A stretch of 9,251 nt of DNA, taken from NCBI GenBank assembly GCA_030606385.1, contig JAUWGN010000030.1:1-9251 (forward strand), read 5' to 3'. The position numbers and the translations under genes are program-made. Below, piece by piece: positions 1 through 5,343 of the stretch; the stretch's first letter is position 1; each line of letters begins with the position of its first letter. The notes under the pieces were generated by a model that was given only the letters and a program-made list of their open reading frames with translations, did not search any database and was not told the origin of the DNA. The DNA is from Dehalococcoidia bacterium (GTDB taxonomy: Bacteria; Chloroflexota; Dehalococcoidia; GIF9; AB-539-J10).

Positions 1-2
1 CA

Positions 3-287
3 GTAGGTGCCTTTCTTATCGTAGGAACCTTTTCCGCTATTCTCATGGCTTCCTTTATGAACAATAGCGGTGGTGCTTGGGATAACGCCAAGAAGTATAT
101 TGAGGATGGACAACTCAAGGATGAGGTGGGAAATGTTATCCTCAAAGGTTCACTTATACACGCTGCCGCTGTCGCTGGTGACACTGTTGGTGACCCTCTT
201 AAGGATACTGTGGGACCTTCCCTGCACATTGTAGCTAAGCTCATAGCGACAGTAACCTTGGTGCTCTGTCCTCTGTGGATTATTTAG
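3..287 (+). CDS. hppA: Membrane-bound ion-translocating pyrophosphatase, C-terminal part (5' end outside window)
   Basis: This is the last 94 codons of a membrane pyrophosphatase, an integral membrane enzyme that couples PPi hydrolysis to H+ or Na+ export. The frame is open from base 3 to the TAG at 285-287. Visible family signatures are the segment GGAWDNAKKYIE and the signature AGDTVGDPLKDTVGPSLHI, whose acidic and Lys residues belong to the Mg-PPi binding site. A final hydrophobic helix ends at the C-terminus (VAKLIATVTLVLCPLWII). Some positions depart from the common bacterial sequence (AAAVAGD rather than HKAxVxGD, and DTVGP rather than DTAGP), so this is a somewhat divergent copy. The residues that decide K+ dependence lie upstream of the window, so the pump class cannot be assigned. 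A fragment of a second copy lies about 245 bases downstream. Confidence 0.93.
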   Translation, partial: VGAFLIVGTFSAILMASFMNNSGGAWDNAKKYIEDGQLKDEVGNVILKGSLIHAAAVAGDTVGDPLKDTVGPSLHIVAKLIATVTLVLCPLWII

Positions 288-347
288 AATTAGACTAGTA
301 GCAAAATTTTGGGGAAATCAGGCATAGTGCTAAAATAAAGTATCATA

Positions 348-531
348 CTCGACGCTATATTCATTAAAGGTGCCAGGGAGCACAATCTCAAAAACATAGA
401 TGTCCTTATCCCCAGAAGCAATCTAGTGGTCATCACTGGTGTCTCTGGCTCAGGGAAAAGCTCCTTAGCCTTCGATACCATATATGCTGAAGGTCAGCGC
501 AGGTATATGGTGGAATCTCTCTCCGCCTATG
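348..531 (+). pseudogene. uvrA: uvrA 5'-terminal remnant (excinuclease ABC subunit A)
   Basis: Reading frame 348-350, 351-353 and so on gives LDAIFIKGAREHNLKNIDV, then the Walker A segment GVSGSGKSS, then LAFDTIYAEGQRRY and ESLSAY. This is the N-terminal part of the first ABC half of UvrA, the DNA-damage recognition ATPase of nucleotide excision repair. The match begins where UvrA normally begins, but the expected start codon position reads CTC (348-350), and an in-frame TAA lies at 336-338. No ATG, GTG or TTG precedes the Walker motif. The match stops abruptly after SLSAY, where the sequence changes to hppA in another frame. Of roughly 940 UvrA residues, only about 61 remain, so this is a dead remnant. 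RRYMVES carries one extra residue compared with the usual RRYVES. Confidence 0.9.
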
Positions 532-733
532 GGATAATGCTAAGAAGTGGATTGAGGCAGGACATTTTGGCGGTAAAGGCTCAGAGGTTCATAAGGCAGG
601 AGTGATGGGAGATACTGTTGGTGACCCTATGAAGGATACTGCTGGCCCATCATTGAATATAATGCTCAAGCTAATGTTGGTGATCTCATTACTATTAGCG
701 CCGGTGTTAATGCATTTTGGTGGGCTGATTTAA
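530..733 (+). pseudogene. hppA: Second hppA, 3'-terminal remnant fused to uvrA remnant
   Basis: From TGG at 530-532 the frame reads WDNAKKWIEAGHFGG, then HKAGVMGDTVGDPMKDTAGP, then SLNIMLKLM and a terminal hydrophobic helix, to a TAA at 731-733. This is the C-terminus (67 codons) of a membrane pyrophosphatase. It is closer to the common bacterial consensus than the copy ending at 287, so the two are old paralogues and not a fresh duplication. At the DNA level, 183-210 and 614-641 agree at 25 of 28 positions, including 15 identical bases in a row. The fragment lacks all upstream catalytic motifs and has no start. It abuts the uvrA piece with one or two bases (TG) that could belong to either gene, and the two pieces are in different frames, so no fusion protein can be made. 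Confidence 0.9.
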
Positions 734-750
734 CTTTCTGATTTTTGGTC

Positions 751-779
751 TTGACAAGCAAAAAGAGGATAGTTATAGT
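751..779 (+). promoter_or_regulatory. Sigma70-type promoter of the dtxR-family gene
   Basis: A perfect -35 TTGACA (751-756), a 17-base spacer and a -10 TATAGT (774-779) lie just after the hppA remnant. Transcription would start near 785-787, about 28 bases before the first possible start codon of the regulator. The predicted start of transcription falls inside the dyad at 783-800, the classic position for repression. Confidence 0.75.
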
Positions 780-782
780 TTT

Positions 783-800
783 TGTTAGACTTACCTAACA
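783..800. promoter_or_regulatory. Putative metalloregulator operator 1 (TGTTAG-N6-CTAACA)
   Basis: A perfect dyad with 6-base arms (TGTTAG, 783-788; CTAACA, 795-800) separated by ACTTAC. Its right part contains CTTACCTAA, identical to one half of the DtxR consensus box. It covers the predicted +1 of the regulator's promoter. A near-copy of the same dyad precedes feoA (14 of 17 bases identical over the shared core). Binding by the adjacent regulator is inferred from position, repetition and resemblance. Confidence 0.65.
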
Positions 801-813
801 TTTCTGGGTTATA

Positions 814-1308
814 ATGTTGATGGAGAAAATGGCAAAAAAATATAGCGCAAGTGTAGAAGATTATCTTGAGGCAATAGCTAATCTGCATAAAAGTGAGAAA
901 GCTGTGAAGGTCAAGCAGCTTAGTCGCATGCTGAATGTGAAAATGCCCAGCGTTACTGCAGCGCTGCAAAAGCTTTCTGAAGAAGGCCTTGTAGTGCATG
1001 AGAAGTATGGCCATATAGAGCTTACTCCTGAAGGTAATGAGGCTGCTGACGATGTAATTCGCCGTCACAGGGCACTAAGCCGCTTTCTTGCTCAAGCTTT
1101 GGGTATTGACCAGAAAACGGCTGAAGAAGATGCTTGCAAGATTGAACATGTCATTAGCCCCCTTGCCTTGGAAAGAATGATTAAATTTATGGAGTTTGTA
1201 GAAGTATGCCCGCTGGGAGAGGCTAAGTTCCCTCAAAGATATAGATACTATCTGGAGCACGGAGAACTCCCTCCGGAGTGCTTGGAGAGAAGATCGGGAG
1301 AAAGGTAA
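814..1308 (+). CDS. DtxR/MntR-family metal-dependent transcriptional repressor
   Basis: A 164-residue regulator with an N-terminal winged helix (about residues 12-75; recognition helix around MPSVTAALQKL) followed by the metal-binding and dimerisation domain (about 78-155). There is no C-terminal SH3-like domain, so its size is MntR-like and not full DtxR-like. Likely primary-site ligands by family alignment are D16 and E19 (EDYLE), H85 (RRH), C108, E111 and H112 (DACKIEH). The Asp is MntR-like, while the Cys is DtxR/IdeR-like. The ancillary-site positions of DtxR appear lost (S89, E104). Its neighbours feoA and feoB and the two matching dyads point to Fe2+ (or Fe2+/Mn2+) control of iron uptake and of itself. 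The start is uncertain: ATG at 814, 820 or 829 are all possible. None has a well-spaced Shine-Dalgarno, although GGAG at 822-825 sits 3 bases before 829. Confidence 0.9.
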   Translation: MLMEKMAKKYSASVEDYLEAIANLHKSEKAVKVKQLSRMLNVKMPSVTAALQKLSEEGLVVHEKYGHIELTPEGNEAADDVIRRHRALSRFLAQALGIDQKTAEEDACKIEHVISPLALERMIKFMEFVEVCPLGEAKFPQRYRYYLEHGELPPECLERRSGER

Positions 1309-1326
1309 AAAATTTTGCCGTGGCAA

Positions 1327-1342
1327 GTTAGACATGGCTAAC
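1327..1342. promoter_or_regulatory. Putative metalloregulator operator 2, upstream of feoA (GTTAG-N6-CTAAC)
   Basis: A dyad with GTTAG at 1327-1331, six bases, and CTAAC at 1338-1342. The core GTTAGAC-N4-CTAACA is shared with the site at 784-800. It lies in the 79-base gap between the regulator and feoA. No convincing -35/-10 pair accompanies it, so it could serve a weak internal feoAB promoter or act as a second site within the unit. Just upstream is a small dyad, TTGCC-GT-GGCAA (1315-1326), whose loop is too tight for a terminator. Confidence 0.55.
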
Positions 1343-1387
1343 AAAGTTATCAATTGTTGATGGCAAGATACAGGAGCAAATCTGAAC

Positions 1388-1636
1388 ATGACCTTTAATA
1401 GACAGACGACAGTTGCCTATATGGAGACAGGTGAGAGGGGCAGAGTCATCGAGATTGCTGGGGGATATGGCCTGACGCGTCGGCTTGAAGCTATGGGGAT
1501 CAGACCGGGGAAGAAAATAACCAAGGTTAGTTCCATGCTCATGCGCGGGCCGGTGACGATCCAAGTGGATGGTGCTCAGCTTGCCATTGGCTTCGGCATG
1601 GCCAGGAGAATCCTGGTTGAGCTAGAGAGCAAGTGA
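1388..1636 (+). CDS. feoA: FeoA, SH3-like accessory protein of ferrous iron uptake
   Basis: An 82-residue protein that is a single FeoA domain. Typical features are GERGRVIEIAGGYGLTRRLEAMG (within residues 15-37), IRPGKKI, and the C-terminal strand GAQLAIGFGMARRI. FeoA is a small cytoplasmic protein that acts with the FeoB transporter. The ATG at 1388 has AGGAG at 1372-1376, about 11 bases away, which is long but workable. A shorter start at 1421 would remove only the poorly conserved N-terminal stretch. The stop codon overlaps the feoB GTG start (GTGA), so the two are co-transcribed and probably translationally coupled. Confidence 0.93.
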   Translation: MTFNRQTTVAYMETGERGRVIEIAGGYGLTRRLEAMGIRPGKKITKVSSMLMRGPVTIQVDGAQLAIGFGMARRILVELESK

Positions 1637-3339
1637 AGATACTTTTGATGGGCAACCCCAATGTGGGGAAGAGCGCCTTTTTCTCGCGCCTCACTGGGGT
1701 CAGGGTTATCATCTCCAATTATCCGGGCACTACAGTAGAGTTCACCAAGGGGTATCTCAAACTGGGAGAGGAAATGGCTGAGGTGATAGATGTGCCCGGC
1801 ACTTATACCTTGGAGCCTACTTCCAAGGCAGAAGAGGTGGCTACAGAGATGCTCAAGGACGGTGATCTAGTCATTGATGTCGTCGATGCTACCAATCTGG
1901 AGAGAAACCTATTTCTAACCATGCAATTGCTAGAAAGAGACATCCCCGTAATAGTAGCGCTGAATGTGTGGGATGATACCAAGCATAGAGGAATACACAT
2001 CGATGTCAAGAAGCTGGAGCAACTTTTGGGAGTACCTGTCGTGCCCACAGTAGCAGTGACAGGGGAGGGAATGAAGGAATTGGTGACTCGCATCCATGAG
2101 GCAGCATCTCCACCTGTATCTCATCGAACACGCGATGAACGGTGGGCAGCCGTGGGCAGAATTATAGAGCAGGTGCAAACAGTAACTCATCGGCACCACA
2201 CCTGGCTGGAACACCTGGGCGATGCTTCGGTCAAGCCTTTCCCAGGAATCCCTATCGCTGTTTTGGTCCTTTTGACTTCCTTCATGATAATTCGCTTCAT
2301 CGGTGAGAGCCTCATTGGATATATATCCGAGCCGCTGTTTAACAACCTCTGGGCTCCTCTAATGATGCGGCTAAGCGAATTTCTGGGATCAGGCGGCTTC
2401 CTGCACGATATCCTGATAGGCAAGCTTATCAGCGGAGAGATAGACTTTATCCAGTCCTTTGGCATCCTGACGACGGGGCTGTTCATACCCTTTGGGGCTG
2501 TCCTACCTTATGTTCTCGCTTTCTACTTGGTGTTAGGTTTTCTAGAAGATCTAGGATACTTGCCTCGCGTGGCAGTGCTCCTTGACACTCTGATGCACCG
2601 TCTGGGAATGCACGGATACGCCATTATACCCACGCTCCTTGGCCTGGGATGCAATGTTCCCGGAATCCTGGCCACCCGAATTTTGGAAAGTAAGAGGGAG
2701 AGATTCATTGTTGCTACCCTTATCTCCATTGCAGTCCCGTGTGCTGCCCTTCAAGCCATGGTCATCGGATTGGTTGGAGGAGAGGGCTGGCACTATGTAG
2801 CTATAGTGTATGGCACGCTTTTCGTGGTCTGGATCATCCTGGGATTGATCTTAAACCTAACGGTGAAAGGGTTCAGCCCTGAACTCCTAATTGAGATTCC
2901 ACCATATCGCCTACCCTCAGCTCGCATTCTGGCTGTGAAGCTCTGGATGAGAATCTTAGGCTTCCTTAAAGAAGCAATCCCTATAGTTATGTTAGGCATC
3001 TTCGTCATCACCATTCTCTATGCCCTGAATGTATTTGACTACATCGCCAACTTTGCAGCGCCGGTGGTGAGTGGACTTTTGGGGTTGCCCAGGGAGGCAA
3101 CTGCGGCGCTGGCCATCGGCTTTTTGCGTAAGGATATGGCCGTGGGTATGCTCGGCGCCCTAAGTCTGAGTGCCAACCAGCTGGTCGTCGGCAGCGTGGT
3201 TCTGGCTATGTTCTTCCCGTGTATCGCCAGTTTTGTGGTGCTGGCTCGGGAGTTGAAACTCAAGGGCATGCTTGTTGCTACCGGGATAATGATAGCTGCT
3301 TCCTTGGTTGTGGGCAGTTTGCTGAATCTGATTCTGTAA
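1633..3339 (+). CDS. feoB: FeoB, ferrous iron transporter (compact form)
   Basis: A 568-residue inner-membrane Fe2+ transporter. The N-terminal G domain has G1 GNPNVGKS (7-14), the switch I region NYPGTTVE (29-36), G3 DVPG (53-56), G4 NVWD (111-114, usually NMxD) and G5 around AVTG (141-144). A helical linker follows (about 150-200), then the polytopic membrane domain from about residue 205. The two Gate-type regions are recognisable: LEDLGYLPR...GLGCNVPGILATR and, later, GFLRKDMAVGMLG with FFPCIAS. The protein is much shorter than the 770-residue E. coli form and has no extended C-terminal cytoplasmic tail. In the first Gate the common SCSARLP is replaced by VPCAALQ. GTG is the start because the frame begins with the P-loop strand MKILLMGNPN directly at that codon and it overlaps the feoA stop. 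Confidence 0.95.
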   Translation: MKILLMGNPNVGKSAFFSRLTGVRVIISNYPGTTVEFTKGYLKLGEEMAEVIDVPGTYTLEPTSKAEEVATEMLKDGDLVIDVVDATNLERNLFLTMQLLERDIPVIVALNVWDDTKHRGIHIDVKKLEQLLGVPVVPTVAVTGEGMKELVTRIHEAASPPVSHRTRDERWAAVGRIIEQVQTVTHRHHTWLEHLGDASVKPFPGIPIAVLVLLTSFMIIRFIGESLIGYISEPLFNNLWAPLMMRLSEFLGSGGFLHDILIGKLISGEIDFIQSFGILTTGLFIPFGAVLPYVLAFYLVLGFLEDLGYLPRVAVLLDTLMHRLGMHGYAIIPTLLGLGCNVPGILATRILESKRERFIVATLISIAVPCAALQAMVIGLVGGEGWHYVAIVYGTLFVVWIILGLILNLTVKGFSPELLIEIPPYRLPSARILAVKLWMRILGFLKEAIPIVMLGIFVITILYALNVFDYIANFAAPVVSGLLGLPREATAALAIGFLRKDMAVGMLGALSLSANQLVVGSVVLAMFFPCIASFVVLARELKLKGMLVATGIMIAASLVVGSLLNLIL

Positions 3340-3341
3340 GC

Positions 3342-3381
3342 GATTGAAACTGGCTTTGGATATATTTAGCACGTTTCAATC
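3342..3381. repeat. Inverted repeat between convergent feoB and nifS
   Basis: Perfect 9-base arms GATTGAAAC (3342-3350) and GTTTCAATC (3373-3381) flank a 22-base spacer. It begins 3 bases after the feoB stop and its last base is the first base of the nifS stop triplet on the plus strand. A transcript from either side would form the same stem, so it may protect or define the 3' ends of both mRNAs. It lacks the T-run of a standard intrinsic terminator in either direction. Confidence 0.5.
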
Positions 3382-4565
3382 TAGCAGCATCTTGAACGCC
3401 GCGCCAGGCCTTCTAGGAGCTCTGACATGACCGTTGCCTTGCCTATTATGCGGGGTAGCACTTCAAGCACTCGCTCTATATCACTTTCGGTAGTTTCTCG
3501 ACCTAAGGTAAATCTGAGCGAGCTACGGGCTTGTTCCGGTGAGAGCCCTAGTGTCAGAAGCACATGCGAAGGTTCGGGATTCGATGAGCTACAAGCTGAG
3601 CCGCTAGAAGCGTAAATCCACTCTGTTTCGAGGTTTAGAAGCACTAAATCCGCCCTAGCCGAGTCAATGGTCACATTGACATTGTTGGGTAGCCTTTTTG
3701 TGGGATGACCATTCAGCTGAATCTGTTCAATTTGCTCTGGTAGACCTTTAATGAATTTGTCACGAAGATGGCTGAGTCTCGTTCTCTCCTTAGTCATTTC
3801 CTGCATGGCAATTTCTACTGCCTTACCAAAGCCTATAATGCCTGGGGTATTCTCAGTGCCTGCGCGCTGTCCCTTCTCCTGTTCGCCACCATGGATGAAT
3901 GGAGCCAGCTTCGTGCCTTTCCTGACATACAGTGCTCCTATTCCCTTTGGTCCGTAAAACTTGTGGGCTGAGATAGAGAGTAAATCCGCTCCCAGCTTGT
4001 CTACATCAACGGGGATATGTCCCACAGTTTGAACCGCATCCGTGTGGAAAATTATTCCTCGGTCTTTAGCAATCTTGCCTATTGCGCTTATTGGTTCTAT
4101 GGTGCCTACCTCATTGTTGGCATGCATTATTGAAATAAGTATGGTTTTATCGGTGATAGCGTTCTTGATATCCTGTGGGTCAACCAGGCCCTGGTTATCC
4201 ACGGGAAGATATGTAACGGAGAATCCTCTTTTCTCCAGAAACTTACAGGGCTCTAGCACAGCGTGGTGCTCAATAGGGGTGGTAATGATGTGATTCCCTT
4301 TATGTTCATTGGCGTAAGCAACACCCTTTATAGCGAAATTGTCTGCCTCTGTCCCTCCACTGGTAAAAACGATTTCCTCACTCTGAGCATTAATCAGGCT
4401 GGCAATCTTGTTCCTTGCCTCCTCAACGGCTTTCCTTGCTTCCTGCCCGTAAGAATAGAGAGTTGAGGGATTGCCGAAGGCACTACTGAAATATGGCAGC
4501 ATCGCTTTTACCACCTCAGGATGTGTCGGTGTGGTGGCGGCGTGATCAAGATATATCCTGTTCAT
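3381..4565 (-). CDS. nifS: Cysteine desulfurase, NifS/IscS group I
   Basis: A 394-residue PLP enzyme that removes sulfur from L-cysteine to give a persulfide for Fe-S cluster or thio-cofactor synthesis. Visible residues are the N-terminal YLDHAATTP, the cofactor-stacking His in IEHHA (H100), HTDAVQ (174-179, with D176 and Q179), the Schiff-base lysine in SAHKFYGPKG (K202) and the catalytic cysteine in SSGSACSSS (C325). The loop around C325 is the longer group I (NifS/IscS) type, continuing into NPEPSHVL. The C-terminus ends RSRCC, an unusual paired-Cys tail. No iscU, iscR or nifU is adjacent; the gene faces feoB and diverges from the SCP2-like gene, so it looks monocistronic. The start fits the family N-terminus but has no obvious Shine-Dalgarno, and no promoter was recognised in the 122-base divergent gap. 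Confidence 0.95.
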   Translation of the reverse strand: MNRIYLDHAATTPTHPEVVKAMLPYFSSAFGNPSTLYSYGQEARKAVEEARNKIASLINAQSEEIVFTSGGTEADNFAIKGVAYANEHKGNHIITTPIEHHAVLEPCKFLEKRGFSVTYLPVDNQGLVDPQDIKNAITDKTILISIMHANNEVGTIEPISAIGKIAKDRGIIFHTDAVQTVGHIPVDVDKLGADLLSISAHKFYGPKGIGALYVRKGTKLAPFIHGGEQEKGQRAGTENTPGIIGFGKAVEIAMQEMTKERTRLSHLRDKFIKGLPEQIEQIQLNGHPTKRLPNNVNVTIDSARADLVLLNLETEWIYASSGSACSSSNPEPSHVLLTLGLSPEQARSSLRFTLGRETTESDIERVLEVLPRIIGKATVMSELLEGLARRSRCC

Positions 4566-4622
4566 CGAAGTAGTGTGTTATTAAAACAAATATGGCTGGA
4601 AATGGGCAAGTTCACCGTGTTA

Positions 4623-4649
4623 TTGACGTTTTGCTTTTCTTGATATAGC
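4623..4649 (+). promoter_or_regulatory. Weak candidate promoter for the SCP2-acyl-CoA dehydrogenase cluster
   Basis: TTGACG (4623-4628) and TATAGC (4644-4649) are separated by 15 bases, shorter than the preferred 17. They lie in the only gap upstream of this rightward cluster, about 40 bases before the start codon. The spacing makes the call tentative. Confidence 0.3.
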
Positions 4650-4687
4650 CTTATGCTTTGGAAGTTATTTAATGAGGAGGTGAGAAA

Positions 4688-5299
4688 ATGGCTATATTTC
4701 CATCAAGAGAATGGGTGGAGGCAGTATTGCAGGCCGCAGAGAAAAGCGAGAAGTACAAGGAGGCAGCAAAGGATTGGGAAGGCGATTTTCTAAGCATAAT
4801 CGAGGGTGACGAGGAATTTGTGAGGGACCTGAGCAGAAGAGAAGGCATGGAAGGTTTCATAAGCTTCTTGGATATGATGCCATTGGAGGCTCGAAGGAAG
4901 TATAACGGCACTCCTATGGGCGATGTTTTCGAAAAGAAATTGGGTGTTCCGTTAGATAGCCCTGCTGACAAATTCAGTATAGACGAAATGTTGAGCATGG
5001 TCTCAAAATTATCTGTAGAGGACTTAAAGGGTGCATGCACGTATTTCTGGTCAGATTTCTGGCATGGTAGCGTCAGAGCCATGAAGCCGGTGGCTCCAGG
5101 TGAACACGAAGATGCAACTTTCAAGCTTTCTGGGAAATATAGCGCCTGGAAACTGATGGTTTCAGGCAAACAGGATACCATTAGATTGGTAATGAGCAAC
5201 AAATTGAAGCTTGAAGGTGATATGTCGTATGTGATGAAACACATGAAAGCAGTGGTGGCGCTAACGAAGGAGGTGTTCGCTGGGGTTCCCATCGATTAG
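4688..5299 (+). CDS. SCP2 sterol-carrier-like lipid-binding protein
   Basis: A 203-residue soluble protein with no signal peptide or membrane segment. The C-terminal part (about 145-200: FKLSGKYSAWKLMVSG, then IRLVMSNKLKLEGD, MSYVMKHMKAVVAL) matches the strand-strand-GD-helix pattern at the end of SCP2 domains, which bind sterols, fatty acids or acyl-CoAs in a hydrophobic tunnel. The N-terminal half is acidic and helical, with no motif I recognise beyond a probable SCP2 core. The start is fixed by a near-perfect AGGAGGTGA (4675-4683). The next gene, an acyl-CoA dehydrogenase, follows after 44 bases, so a role as lipid or acyl-CoA carrier for that pathway is a reasonable inference. A short-chain or aromatic ligand cannot be excluded. 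Confidence 0.7.
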   Translation: MAIFPSREWVEAVLQAAEKSEKYKEAAKDWEGDFLSIIEGDEEFVRDLSRREGMEGFISFLDMMPLEARRKYNGTPMGDVFEKKLGVPLDSPADKFSIDEMLSMVSKLSVEDLKGACTYFWSDFWHGSVRAMKPVAPGEHEDATFKLSGKYSAWKLMVSGKQDTIRLVMSNKLKLEGDMSYVMKHMKAVVALTKEVFAGVPID

Positions 5300-5343
5300 T
5301 AGAGGGATATAGAAGCTTAGTATGAACATTAATAGGAGACTTC

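Noticed and set aside
339..605. A translated UvrA-derived mini-ATPase from the remnant.
   Set aside because: No start codon precedes the Walker A motif, and after the junction the frame runs into unrelated sequence ending at TGA 603-605.
1315..1326. TTGCC-GT-GGCAA after the regulator gene as a terminator.
   Set aside because: Two-base loop, short stem and no following T-run; more likely chance or part of the regulatory gap.
3342..3381. GATTGAAAC resembles the 3' end of many CRISPR repeats.
   Set aside because: Only 9 bases, two copies in inverted orientation, no array, no spacers and no cas genes nearby.
4669..5292. Long open frame (207 codons) on the minus strand opposite the SCP2-like gene.
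   Set aside because: It lacks a recognisable domain, and the plus-strand gene has a near-perfect ribosome binding site, an SCP2-like domain and operon context.
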